From an uncultured Ligilactobacillus sp. (GTDB taxonomy: Bacteria > Bacillota > Bacilli > Lactobacillales > Lactobacillaceae): a stretch of 24,674 nt of DNA. The position numbers and the translations under genes are program-made. The stretch is from assembly GCA_934215475.1 (NCBI GenBank), contig CAKPZY010000028.1:1-24674 (forward strand). Reading direction: 5' to 3'. Shown in pieces: positions 15,189-24,597 of the stretch (position 1 is the stretch's first letter; each line of letters opens with the position of its first letter). The notes below the pieces were generated by a model that was given only the letters and a program-made list of their open reading frames with translations, was not told where the DNA came from and did no database searches.

Positions 15189-16499
15189 ATGGGTGAAGAA
15201 AAAACTCATAAAAAATGGCTGGAGAAATTCGCTAATTTTTCGAGCAAGGTCGGCAATGAAGTTCATTTGCGTTCTTTACGGGACGCTTTTGCTCTTATTA
15301 TGCCGTTATTTATCTTGGCTGGTGTCGGAGTATTGATCAACAATGTTATTTTTCCTTGGGTTGCTTCTGGTACGACGTTAAGTAAACTGCAGATCTGGGG
15401 CAATTTAATAACCAATGGGACATTGAACATTGCCGGATTAGTTTTGGCTCCGGCGATAGGATATATGCTAGCCAGAAATAAGGGCTACGACAACCCGATG
15501 GCGGCAGCCATTATTTCTTTAGCATCACTTATTATGACGATGCCGCAGCAGATTGCTCTAACTCTGGCCAGTACTGCCAAACCAGCCAACGTTACCGGCG
15601 GATTATCTTATGAAAATTTAGGAACCACAGGGATGTTTGGCGGAATAATCATTGGTTTGTTGGCAACCGAGGTCTTTATTTGGCTCAATAATATCAAACA
15701 ACTCAAGATCCATTTAGGAGAAAATATTCCCCCGATGGTCGCACAATCTTTTAATTCACTTCTCCCAAGTATTCTGACTGCGAGTATCTTTGCTCTAATA
15801 GGTACATTGCTGGCAGTGTTCTGGGATACCGATTTGATCGCTTTGATTGCGACAATGATCCAAGAGCCGCTCAGGTCCTTTAACACCAGTCTTCCAGGAA
15901 TGCTCTTCATATATAGTGTCGGCAACTTCCTGTTTACTTTAGGGATCCACCAGACAGTGGTCAATGGTACCTTATTAGATCCTGTCTTGTTGATCAATAT
16001 GAATAAAAATATGGAAGCTTACAGCGCACATCAGGACATTCCTTATATCTTGACGAATACATTTAGGGACACTTTTGGGATGATCGGCGGAACAGGCTCC
16101 ACCCTCTGTTTGTTGATCGCTGTTTTCATCTTTTCTCGACAAAAAGCTTCCCGTGAGGTGGCAGGACTTTCTGTAGCCCCAAGTTTATTTAACATCAATG
16201 AACCAGTTATTTTTGGATTTCCAATTGTGTTCAACATTCCGATGATGGTCCCATTTGTTTTGCAGCCTGTAATTGGGATCTTGATCGCATATTTCTTTAC
16301 TGTTATTGGCTGGATGCACCCAGTAGTTGCATTAGTTCCATGGACAACTCCACCATTGATCAATGCTTTTCTGGCAACTGCCGGTGATTGGCGAGCTGTT
16401 GTTGTACAACTTTTGATCATAGTTCAAGGGATATTCTTCTACTTGCCATTTCTGAAGGTTAGCGAACGAGTGCTGATCAAAAATGCCCAAAAAGAATAG
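15189..16499 (+). CDS. PTS EIIC, cellobiose/lactose family
   Basis: This is the membrane channel subunit of a phosphotransferase system. The 436 residues have about ten hydrophobic segments and the conserved motif NINEPVIFGFPIVFNIP, which contains the sugar-binding Glu of the lactose/cellobiose/chitobiose EIIC family. There is no EIIA or EIIB domain in the protein or next to it. Phosphate must therefore come from subunits encoded elsewhere. Pairing with the GH1 enzyme suggests uptake of a beta-glucoside. The ATG at 15189 is used because CGGGGTG lies 6 or more bases before it. The in-frame GTG at 15180 is inside that site. Confidence 0.92.
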   Translation: MGEEKTHKKWLEKFANFSSKVGNEVHLRSLRDAFALIMPLFILAGVGVLINNVIFPWVASGTTLSKLQIWGNLITNGTLNIAGLVLAPAIGYMLARNKGYDNPMAAAIISLASLIMTMPQQIALTLASTAKPANVTGGLSYENLGTTGMFGGIIIGLLATEVFIWLNNIKQLKIHLGENIPPMVAQSFNSLLPSILTASIFALIGTLLAVFWDTDLIALIATMIQEPLRSFNTSLPGMLFIYSVGNFLFTLGIHQTVVNGTLLDPVLLINMNKNMEAYSAHQDIPYILTNTFRDTFGMIGGTGSTLCLLIAVFIFSRQKASREVAGLSVAPSLFNINEPVIFGFPIVFNIPMMVPFVLQPVIGILIAYFFTVIGWMHPVVALVPWTTPPLINAFLATAGDWRAVVVQLLIIVQGIFFYLPFLKVSERVLIKNAQKE

Positions 16500-16545
16500 A
16501 ATTGCACAAGGTTTGAAATAAAAAATTTTTTCTTAGATCATCCAG

Positions 16546-16592
16546 AGCATGCAGACTTTTTGAAATTATCAAGTCTGAGTGCTATTTTTTTT
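16546..16592 (+). terminator. terminator of the GH1-EIIC operon
   Basis: AGCA..CAGACTT pairs with AAGTCTG..TGCT around about 12 bases, with small internal mismatches, and eight T follow. It lies about 50 bases after the EIIC stop. Confidence 0.85.
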
Positions 16593-16839
16593 GTTAGAAG
16601 TACATATAAATGGCAGAGAATTACACTGTACAAGCAATCAAAGTACCTCGCTAAATTAGCTCAATAAAAGAAAAAATCATTACAATTTTAGCTTTTTTAC
16701 GCGAAATCATTGTGAATTAGAATTATGTGAGTAAAATAAGAATTAAATTAATGAATAAGAATTCACAAAGAGTTGTGTCCAACTAAAGTGAAATACAAAG
16801 GCTTATCGTTTTAAAAGACAATGAGAGGATGGCTGTTTT
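16593..16839 (+). promoter_or_regulatory. gltB upstream region with candidate promoter and repeats
   Basis: TTGTGA (16710-16715), 16 bases, then TAAAAT (16732-16737) is a reasonable promoter. The 10-base direct repeat AATAAGAATT occurs at 16735 and 16754, 19 bases apart. The inverted repeat AGTTG-TGTC-CAACT lies at 16771-16784 in the leader. Either could bind a regulator, but no gltC-like gene adjoins. The segment before 16680 shows nothing. GAGAGGA is about 10 bases before the gltB ATG. Confidence 0.45.
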
Positions 16840-19800
16840 ATGAATAAATCAGCGAATTTATTGTATGATCCGCGTTTTGAGCACGATGCCTGCGGGATGG
16901 GCTTTATCGCACATATCGATGGCCAACAAGACCATCATTTGATCGAACAGGCATTGACGATGCTGGAACGGATGAATCATCGTGGCGGGACAGGCGCAGA
17001 ACCTGATAGTGGTGATGGAGCAGGCGTGTTACTGCAATTACCGGATGAATTTTTCCATCGCGAAGCACTGAGTCAAGATTTTGTATTGCCTGAAAGGGGC
17101 AACTATGCCGTCGCTCAGCTGTTCTTGCCGCGCGAGCAAGAAAATAAACGGGAGATGCTGGCCTCAGTTTGTACTGAAATTAAAAACTTTGGCTTGAAAG
17201 TGCTTGGCACGAGGGATGTGCCCATCGTTTACGGTGTCTGCGGTCCTTCTGCTAGAGAAAGTATGCCGAGTTTTGCGCAAGTTTTTATCGAGCGTCCGGT
17301 AGAAACGGCAGCAGGCAGGGCTTTTGAAAATTTGTTGTATCAACTACGCCGACACTTGGAAAAAACGTACACTTCGGAAGAATTTTCTATTTCAAGCCTC
17401 TCCTCGTTGACCGTTGTCTATAAGGGAATGCTGCATGCCTATCAAGTTGCCTTGTTTTATCCCGATCTGAGTGATCCTGCTGTGAAAAGCGCCATTGCTT
17501 TAGTTCATTCCCGCTTTTCCACTAACACATTTCCTAGCTGGAAACGCGCTCAGCCGTACCGCTTCTTAGCCCATAATGGTGAGATCAATACCTTAAAGGG
17601 CAACGAGAACTGGATGAGATCACACGGGATCGAATTATACGATGAAGAAGATTCAGATTCTGCAAAATTGGAAAATTGTATGGAATTTCTGTACCGGCAA
17701 GCCCGTGATATACCTGAGGCGTTATTGATGATGGTCCAAGAAACGCAACAAGACAGTCATCTCAGCGCTGCCCGGCAAGCATTTGACGAATATAATGCCA
17801 GCTTTGTAACCCCATGGGACGGCCCGGCAGCTCTCTGTTTTACTGATGGGATCCAAGTCGGAGCGTTTTTGGATCGGAATGGTTTGCGGCCTTCACACTA
17901 TACGATCGATAAGAATAATACTATTGTGGCTGCGTCAGAATCCGGCGTCGTGGATATTGCTCCGGAAGATGTCCGGTTGAAGGGCGTTTTAGGTCCAAAT
18001 GACATGATCTTGGTCGATACTGCTAAGGGCAAGTTTTACCAAACTGATGAAATCAAGGAAAAATACGCCGAATCTCATCCGTACGCTGAGTGGTTGAAGA
18101 GTGAACAATTGGCATTAAATGAATTACCGCAACCTGATGTTAATGCCACCCTTTCACAACGAGCACTGGAGACTTTGTGGCGCAGACATGGTTATACGGA
18201 TGATATTATCCGCGAAGCAATTTTACCGATGGCCCAAAAAGGAGAGGATCCCATTATTTCGATGGGCTTTGATTCGCCATTAGCTGTCCTGAGTGAAAAG
18301 CCGCAATCGCTTTTTACATACTTTAAAGAAGAGTTTGCACAGGTGACTAATCCGCCGATCGATGCGATCAGAGAAGAACATGTCATCAGTACTAGCGTTT
18401 ACTTAGGCAAAGATGCTGATGTTACTCGTGCTGTTCCGGAAAATGCGCGAAAGCTCAAGTTGGAAACTCCTTTCTTGAAAACATCTGAGTTTGCCAAGTT
18501 AGAGCACTTGAATCTGCCAGGCTTCAAAAGTGCCACCATTTCCTTAGCTTATGAGCGTGGGCAAGAACGCAATGATCGCTTGGAAAAGGCGCTCGGAAAT
18601 ATCTTTAAACAAGCAGAAGATGCAATCGGCGATGGGGCAACACTTCTGATCCTGACTGACAGAAACGCAACCGCTAATACGCTCTTGATACCAGTCCTGT
18701 TGGCTGTGGGCGGGTTGAATAATTATTTGATCAACAAGAATCTGCGTGCTCAGGCTTCACTGATCGTAGATACTGGCGAAGCTTGCGAGATCCATGACTA
18801 TGCGTCCTTATTGGGTTATGGGGCTTCTGCGATTCATCCGTATGGTGCCTATGCCACGATCACCTCTTTTGGTTTGGAAAAACAATTGCCGACCTATTTG
18901 GATGCATGTGTTAAAGGCATCGTCAAAGCCATGAGCCGCATGGGTATTTCTACCATCAATGGTTATCAAAGTGCACAATTATTCGAAGCTGTTGGATTAA
19001 ACCAGGCTCTTTGTGACCAGTATTTCACCGGGACGCCGAGCAGAATTGGCGGGATCGGATTAAATGAAATTGAAAAAGAATATCTCAAGCGTTATGAATA
19101 TGCTTATGGACCAACTGCCAAAGATGCTTTGCCTTCCGGGGGCAGCTTTAAGTACCGAGCAGACGGAGAAAAACATCTCTTCGCTCCAATGACATTGTTT
19201 AAATTTCAACAGTCCGTGCGAACTGGAGATTATCATTTATTTAAGGAATACACTAAAGAAATTGCGCACCAAGAAAGAGACCACCCAATAACTCTGCGGT
19301 CTATGTGGGAATTAAAGGGCAATCATCCTTCAATTCCGCTGTCGGAAGTGGAATCCGTCAATGAGATCATCCACAGGTTTAAGGCCGGGGCGATGAGTTT
19401 TGGCGCTCTATCTCAGGAAGCTCATGAAACTATTGCTCAAGCGATGAATGAACTTGGTGCAAAAAGCGACAGTGGCGAAGGCGGAGAGTTTCACTCACGC
19501 TTCAAACCTGATAAAAATGGGGCTAATACTAACAGTGCTATCAAACAAGTCGCTTCTGCGCGTTTTGGTGTTGATGCTGCATATTTGATGAGTGCAGACG
19601 AGATCCAAATCAAAATGGCCCAAGGCGCTAAACCCGGTGAGGGCGGACAGTTGGCCGCTAATAAAAATTATCCGTGGATAGCGGAGTGCCGCGGAGCAAC
19701 TCCTGGAGTTCGGTTGATTTCACCGCCGCCCCACCATGACATTTATTCTATCGAAGACTTAAAACAGCTGATCTATGATTTGCGCGAAGTCAATCCTGCA

Positions 19801-21294
19801 GCGAAGATCACTGTTAAATTAGTTGCTTCCAGCGGAGTCGGAACTATTGCTGCCGGAGTTGTTAAAGCTGGGGCAGATAAAGTTGCGATCTGCGGGTACG
19901 ATGGTGGGACAGGTGCCGCCCCACGCACTTCTATCCGGGATGCCGGATTGCCATGGGAGATTGGGTTAGCTGACGCCCATCAGACACTGTCATTGAACCA
20001 TTTACGTCAACGGACAACCTTGGAGACTGATGGCAAATTAATGACAGGTCGTGATATTGCGATTGCTGCTTTATTAGGCGCAGAGGAATTTAGTTTTGGC
20101 TCGCTGACGCTTTGTGCGGTTGGCTGTATCATGATGAGAGTCTGCAGCCTCAATACTTGTCCGGTCGGAGTATGTACTCAAGACCCTCGTTTACGGAAAC
20201 GCTTTTGGGGCAAGCCGGAATATGTCAAAAATATGATGCGCTTTTTGGCACAAGATCTACGTGAAACGATGGCTCACTTAGGCTATCACTCCGTGGATCA
20301 AATGGTCGGTCATACTGATGACTTGCAGAAACGTTTCGTAGCCAAAGGTAAAGCGCAACACTTAAATTATGCTAAGATCTTAGGCACCCAATTTACTATT
20401 GAACGTAAGTATCATGGACGAGATGAAAACAATAAAGAAGTATCAGAGTTAGATGTATTTGCAAAAGCAGCCTTAAAGAGCGGATCCAAGGTTGCCGTAG
20501 ACTTGCCAATCGACAACACACAACGAGCAGTTGGCAGCCGCCTGGGCGGTTGGATAGCCAAACGGTTTGGTAACCAGGGATTAGCACCAGGCAGGATCAC
20601 CTATGATTACCAGGGTGTAGCCGGACAAAGCTTCGGAGCTTTTGTCCCTCAAGGATTGGCGCTAAATTTGACCGGTGAGGCTAATGATTATGTCGGTAAA
20701 GGTTTATGCGGCGGCCGGTTAGTGGTAGCCGCGCCTAAAGCTGCCAAGAAAATGTACAGTCAGGCAACTATTATCGGCAATGTGGCTTGCTTTGGGGCTA
20801 CTGCTGGCGAGGCTTACTTTAATGGTCGTGCCGGTGAACGTTTCTGTGTGCGGAACTCTGGGGCCGATGTAGTCGTTGAGGGCGTCGGTGATCACGGTTG
20901 TGAATACATGACAGGCGGGCACGTTGTAGTCCTTGGGAAAACCGGCAGGAATTTTGGGGCCGGTATGTCAGGCGGCCTGGCTTATGTTTACGATCCGGAT
21001 CATATTTTTGCGGCTAATGTGAATCAAGAGATGGTTAGCCTGTTTGCTTTGAAGGAAGAAAAAGATTTGCAGATCGTAGCGGACTTGCTGCACAAACACG
21101 TCCGTTACACAGGATCGACCAAAGCCAAGCAAATATTGGCTGATTGGCCTAAGAGTCAAAAGAATTTTGTTAAAGTTTATCCAAATGACTTCCATAAAAT
21201 TAATGACACGATCGCACAGTTGCAAAAGCAGGGGATCAAGCAAGAAGAGCTTTTGAATGAAGCATTTGAACAAGTTATTGCACAGGCTAAGTAA
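16840..21294 (+). CDS. gltB: glutamate synthase (NADPH) large subunit
   Basis: With GltD it makes two glutamates from glutamine and 2-oxoglutarate. The 1484 residues match the family. After a 17-residue propeptide, C18 (HDACGMGF) becomes the N-terminal nucleophile of the class II glutaminase domain. The central domain follows, then the FMN barrel with SGEGGEFHSRFK and the 2-oxoglutarate site region. The 3Fe-4S cluster has C1096, C1102 and C1107 (C-x5-C-x4-C). The C-terminal GXGXG beta-helix region carries GGRLVV, GAGMSGG and similar repeats. It forms an operon with gltD. Codon use leans slightly more to G/C than the gaps around it but does not stand out as foreign. The gene is intact, so ammonia assimilation through GS-GOGAT looks possible. 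Confidence 0.97.
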   Translation: MNKSANLLYDPRFEHDACGMGFIAHIDGQQDHHLIEQALTMLERMNHRGGTGAEPDSGDGAGVLLQLPDEFFHREALSQDFVLPERGNYAVAQLFLPREQENKREMLASVCTEIKNFGLKVLGTRDVPIVYGVCGPSARESMPSFAQVFIERPVETAAGRAFENLLYQLRRHLEKTYTSEEFSISSLSSLTVVYKGMLHAYQVALFYPDLSDPAVKSAIALVHSRFSTNTFPSWKRAQPYRFLAHNGEINTLKGNENWMRSHGIELYDEEDSDSAKLENCMEFLYRQARDIPEALLMMVQETQQDSHLSAARQAFDEYNASFVTPWDGPAALCFTDGIQVGAFLDRNGLRPSHYTIDKNNTIVAASESGVVDIAPEDVRLKGVLGPNDMILVDTAKGKFYQTDEIKEKYAESHPYAEWLKSEQLALNELPQPDVNATLSQRALETLWRRHGYTDDIIREAILPMAQKGEDPIISMGFDSPLAVLSEKPQSLFTYFKEEFAQVTNPPIDAIREEHVISTSVYLGKDADVTRAVPENARKLKLETPFLKTSEFAKLEHLNLPGFKSATISLAYERGQERNDRLEKALGNIFKQAEDAIGDGATLLILTDRNATANTLLIPVLLAVGGLNNYLINKNLRAQASLIVDTGEACEIHDYASLLGYGASAIHPYGAYATITSFGLEKQLPTYLDACVKGIVKAMSRMGISTINGYQSAQLFEAVGLNQALCDQYFTGTPSRIGGIGLNEIEKEYLKRYEYAYGPTAKDALPSGGSFKYRADGEKHLFAPMTLFKFQQSVRTGDYHLFKEYTKEIAHQERDHPITLRSMWELKGNHPSIPLSEVESVNEIIHRFKAGAMSFGALSQEAHETIAQAMNELGAKSDSGEGGEFHSRFKPDKNGANTNSAIKQVASARFGVDAAYLMSADEIQIKMAQGAKPGEGGQLAANKNYPWIAECRGATPGVRLISPPPHHDIYSIEDLKQLIYDLREVNPAAKITVKLVASSGVGTIAAGVVKAGADKVAICGYDGGTGAAPRTSIRDAGLPWEIGLADAHQTLSLNHLRQRTTLETDGKLMTGRDIAIAALLGAEEFSFGSLTLCAVGCIMMRVCSLNTCPVGVCTQDPRLRKRFWGKPEYVKNMMRFLAQDLRETMAHLGYHSVDQMVGHTDDLQKRFVAKGKAQHLNYAKILGTQFTIERKYHGRDENNKEVSELDVFAKAALKSGSKVAVDLPIDNTQRAVGSRLGGWIAKRFGNQGLAPGRITYDYQGVAGQSFGAFVPQGLALNLTGEANDYVGKGLCGGRLVVAAPKAAKKMYSQATIIGNVACFGATAGEAYFNGRAGERFCVRNSGADVVVEGVGDHGCEYMTGGHVVVLGKTGRNFGAGMSGGLAYVYDPDHIFAANVNQEMVSLFALKEEKDLQIVADLLHKHVRYTGSTKAKQILADWPKSQKNFVKVYPNDFHKINDTIAQLQKQGIKQEELLNEAFEQVIAQAK

Positions 21295-21308
21295 AGGAGG
21301 CGTTCATA

Positions 21309-22751
21309 ATGGCTGATCCAAGAGGGTTTTTAAAATATCAACGCAAAGATAATCCTTATCGGCCGGTCAAAGACCGGATCAAGGATTTCGACGAGATGGA
21401 AGTTGAACTGGATGAAAAAGAACGCCGCAAACAAGCCGCTCGTTGTATGAATTGTGGAGTCGCCCACTGTCATCATGGCATCTTTTTTGGCGGAGGACGT
21501 TTAGTGGGCGGCTGTCCCAATGACAACCTGATCCCAGAGTGGAATGACTTGGTATCTCTTGACCAAGATCGCATGGCTTTTGACCGTTTGACCAAGACCA
21601 ATCCCTTGGCAGAGTTTACGGGCTTAGTGTGTCCAGCTCCCTGCGAATTGAGTTGTAACGAGGCCCTGCACGGGCAGGGGATCGCAATTAGAAATAATGA
21701 ACATTTCATCATCGAAAAGGGTTTTAAAAACGGCTGGGTCAAGCAGCAAGGCGAACCTGCTCATAAAAATGGTATTAAAGTGGCAATCGTCGGTGCCGGC
21801 CCTGCGGGTTTAGCGTCAGCATGGCGACTCAACCAACTGGGATTTAGTGTTCACGTTTATGAAAAAGCTGATCGTCCCGGAGGTCTCTTGATGTATGGCA
21901 TTCCGAACATGAAACTGCCTAAGCATTTGATTAAGCGGCGCATTAAGATCATGGAAGAATTAGGGATCGAATTTCACTTAAATACTGAAGTGGGATCTGA
22001 TGTCTCATTTGAAGAACTAAAGGAAAAATATTTACGCATCTTAGTTTGTATCGGCGCCGAAGCTCCCAGGGATCTGCAAGTTAACGGCCGCAATTTAAAC
22101 GGTATTGAATTTGCCGTCGACTTTTTATCCCAAACTACTCGTGATGTATTGGCAAAGAAAAAAGAGCTATCCCACACCTTAGCAGGTAAAAATGTCTTGG
22201 TAATTGGGGCAGGCGATACGGGCAACGATTGTATCGGTACAGCGGTCCGACTAGGAGCAGCCTCGATCACCCAGTTAGATAATCACCCTGAACCGCTTTT
22301 AAAGAGACAACCTGATAATCCATGGCCAGAATATCCACGTGTCAAAAAAGTGGGTTATGGTCAAGAAGAAGCAGAGGAAGTCTTTAAAAAACGGATCACA
22401 TCTTATGAAAGGACTGCACTCGGATTTGAGGGAACAAAAGGCAAGGTTAAGCATGCTCAAATCGTGGCAGTTAAAAATCACCAACCCTTACAAGAAGTCG
22501 AAAAAGTGCTGCCCGTCGACTTAGTTTTATTGGCGATGGGATTTTCCGGTCCAAGAGCGGATATTCTGGAGAACTTCGCTGTATCTGCGGCTGACCCCCA
22601 TAGCAATAACGATTATTCCACCAATGACGAACAAGTTTTCATGGCAGGCGATGCCAGACGAGGCAGCAGCCTGGTGATCTGGGCCTTTCATGAAGGCAGG
22701 ATGGCAGCTCAAGCATTAGCCTCTTCGTTAAAGACAAGAGTCAACAGTTAA
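21309..22751 (+). CDS. gltD: glutamate synthase (NADPH) small subunit
   Basis: This FAD flavoprotein passes electrons from NADPH through 4Fe-4S clusters to GltB. The 480 residues match the family. Cluster cysteines are C46, C49, C54 and C69 in the N-terminal region, then C108, C112 and C116 (LVCPAPCELSCN). The FAD Rossmann motif is G162-A-G-P-A-G167, and the NADPH motif is VIGAGDTGNDC near residue 300. The C-terminal MAGDARRGSSLVIWA closes the FAD site. AAAGGAGG overlaps the end of gltB, and the ATG follows 14 bases after the gltB stop, which gives coupled expression. Confidence 0.97.
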   Translation: MADPRGFLKYQRKDNPYRPVKDRIKDFDEMEVELDEKERRKQAARCMNCGVAHCHHGIFFGGGRLVGGCPNDNLIPEWNDLVSLDQDRMAFDRLTKTNPLAEFTGLVCPAPCELSCNEALHGQGIAIRNNEHFIIEKGFKNGWVKQQGEPAHKNGIKVAIVGAGPAGLASAWRLNQLGFSVHVYEKADRPGGLLMYGIPNMKLPKHLIKRRIKIMEELGIEFHLNTEVGSDVSFEELKEKYLRILVCIGAEAPRDLQVNGRNLNGIEFAVDFLSQTTRDVLAKKKELSHTLAGKNVLVIGAGDTGNDCIGTAVRLGAASITQLDNHPEPLLKRQPDNPWPEYPRVKKVGYGQEEAEEVFKKRITSYERTALGFEGTKGKVKHAQIVAVKNHQPLQEVEKVLPVDLVLLAMGFSGPRADILENFAVSAADPHSNNDYSTNDEQVFMAGDARRGSSLVIWAFHEGRMAAQALASSLKTRVNS

Positions 22752-22754
22752 AAT

Positions 22755-22789
22755 AATCCTGGCTACTTTGAAGTAACCAGGATTTTTTA
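22755..22789. terminator. bidirectional terminator between gltD and hom
   Basis: AATCCTGG..TACTT pairs with AAGTA..CCAGGATT around a tiny loop, followed by TTTTTT on the plus strand. On the minus strand it ends with ATTATTTT. It closes gltBD and may serve hom as well. Confidence 0.88.
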
Positions 22790-22869
22790 TTTGGTGTCAC
22801 ATTGATAATATTTGAATCTCCTTAACCGACAATATTCAGGGTATGTGCTTGATGGCATCAAAATCACCT

Positions 22870-24147
22870 TTAATCGAGGATAGGGTAAAAGCAATCGACC
22901 TGTGAGTCTTCAGAATTTTTGATCTGCTCTTTGAGTTCGTTGGCTTGTTTAACAGTCAAGGGTGTAGTTTGACAGACCAAATGTGCTTTGGTGTTTTTGG
23001 TAGAAGTTGATTCTGGAGAGTAGCGTTCGGCGTGTTCTGTCACCAACTCTGCTACCTTGATATTTTTTGCACTTGCTTTTACGGAACTCAAAGCCAAAAA
23101 ATACCTGTTGGTACGTTCTTCCGGATCAGCGAGTTCAGTTGCCCTAGTGAAACTATTAAACTTAACCCCAGCTGTATGCAGCTGGATGTCCTTGACCGTG
23201 GCGATGACATCACTCAAGATGCTGTTTGCAGTGGGCAATTCTCCAGCACCGGCGCCATAAAACATGATCTCCCCGACAGAGGAGCCTGTGACCATGACCG
23301 AATTATTTTCATTTTTGATTTCCGCTAACGGAGACTTTTTCCTGACAAACATCGGTTCAACGCTGACAGACATTTTATCTCCCACTTGTTTGGATTGTCC
23401 GATCAGTTTGATCACGTAACCCCATTTTTGTGCCTGGGCGATATCACTTTTTGTGATGTTGGTGATCCCGTGCACAGAGATTTTGTCAAATGGGACCGTG
23501 GCCCCAAAAGCAAACTGAGTGAGGATCGCCATTTTATAGGCAGCATCATTACCACTGACATCGCTGGTGGGATCATTTTCCGCCAGGCCCAATGCTTGTG
23601 CATCATCTAAGGCTTGCTGATATGATAAGTGGTTTTCTGACATCTGTGTCAAAATATAGTTGCTCGTTCCGTTGACGATGCCTGCCACTGACACGATCTG
23701 GTCCGCATTAAATGAATTGGCGATCGTTCGTAAGATTGGGATACCTCCAGCAACACTGGCTTCATATAACAAATTGACGTGGTTGTTGTGTGCTTGATCA
23801 ATGAGTTCGGAACCTTGGGTAGCTAAGAGATCTTTGTTAGCGGTGATCACGTTTTTACCGCTTTTGAGCAGGGCTTCAATATAAGATTTGGCTGGTTGGA
23901 TCGTGCCCATTACTTCGATGGCGATTTGGATCTCATCATCTTGGATCAGTTCATCGATTTTATCAGTCAGGTGGATCCCGGTTAAATCGATTTTCCGCTT
24001 TTTATCTAAATTAGCCACCACTATAGTTTTGATCTGCAAAATACAGCCGCTGGTTTCAGAGATCTTTTGCTGGTTATGCTGAATGATCCGGACTACACTG
24101 GTTCCGACCGTCCCTAGGCCAATGATTCCCAGTTTAATAATTTTCAT
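22870..24147 (-). CDS. hom: homoserine dehydrogenase
   Basis: It reduces aspartate semialdehyde to homoserine, the branch point to threonine and methionine. The 425 residues have the Rossmann motif G10-L-G-T-V-G15, TANKDLLA with K105, GIVNGTSNYIL (156-166) and DVSGNDAAYK with K205 at the active site. A C-terminal ACT domain of about 80 residues (345-425) is usual for threonine feedback control. No thrB, thrC or lysC lies next to it. The ribosome binding site is weak (GAAAGCAG before GATGAATAAAT-ATG). The gene begins 56 bases after the 117-residue gene, and I see no good promoter in between, so the two may be co-transcribed. It supplies homoserine for the methionine pathway seen elsewhere in the window. 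Confidence 0.95.
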   Translation of the reverse strand: MKIIKLGIIGLGTVGTSVVRIIQHNQQKISETSGCILQIKTIVVANLDKKRKIDLTGIHLTDKIDELIQDDEIQIAIEVMGTIQPAKSYIEALLKSGKNVITANKDLLATQGSELIDQAHNNHVNLLYEASVAGGIPILRTIANSFNADQIVSVAGIVNGTSNYILTQMSENHLSYQQALDDAQALGLAENDPTSDVSGNDAAYKMAILTQFAFGATVPFDKISVHGITNITKSDIAQAQKWGYVIKLIGQSKQVGDKMSVSVEPMFVRKKSPLAEIKNENNSVMVTGSSVGEIMFYGAGAGELPTANSILSDVIATVKDIQLHTAGVKFNSFTRATELADPEERTNRYFLALSSVKASAKNIKVAELVTEHAERYSPESTSTKNTKAHLVCQTTPLTVKQANELKEQIKNSEDSQVDCFYPILD

Positions 24148-24203
24148 ATTTATTCATCTGCTTTCAGTTGTTTTATGGAGCGAGTTTCGAGCGTTTGGTC
24201 TAA

Positions 24204-24557
24204 TCACCGGCGACTAATTTTTCTCAAAGCATATTGAAATTCTGTTAGATTTTGCTCACATGTTTCTCCATAAAGTTCGCCATATGCTTTTAGTTCACTT
24301 GGAGATTTCCCAGCCAAACGCTGTTTTAATTTTTCAGTATTTAGGTTGTTTGTGCACGGTAAAAAATTGATGGTTCGGATGCACGCAAAGCTAATTGTTC
24401 TGTTCTCCCAGGGAAGAAAAACATCACCTCGAAGCTGATATTCACGGATGATATTAAGATATATCTGTTGGTCCTGTGCAAAATCATAAATTGTACTGAT
24501 ACTTTTGTGACCATCTTTTTCTATCACGACTAGTACATAATGTTCCAGAAAGTCCAT
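24204..24557 (-). CDS. hypothetical 117-residue protein upstream of hom
   Basis: I do not recognise this protein. The first 60 residues alternate hydrophobic strands and charged loops (HYVLVVIEKDGHKS, RTISFACIRTINFLPC). The last 50 are helical and charged (KLKQRLAGKSPSELKAYGELYGE). It has three cysteines and no membrane span or signal peptide. AAGGAGATATTCC before the ATG at 24557 is a strong ribosome binding site, so it is probably real. It precedes hom on the same strand. Its promoter is not clear and may lie in the repeat element beyond 24598. Confidence 0.7.
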   Translation of the reverse strand: MDFLEHYVLVVIEKDGHKSISTIYDFAQDQQIYLNIIREYQLRGDVFLPWENRTISFACIRTINFLPCTNNLNTEKLKQRLAGKSPSELKAYGELYGETCEQNLTEFQYALRKISRR

Positions 24558-24597
24558 GGAATATCTCCTTACTTACCGGTGTATCTCGTCCAAGAAT

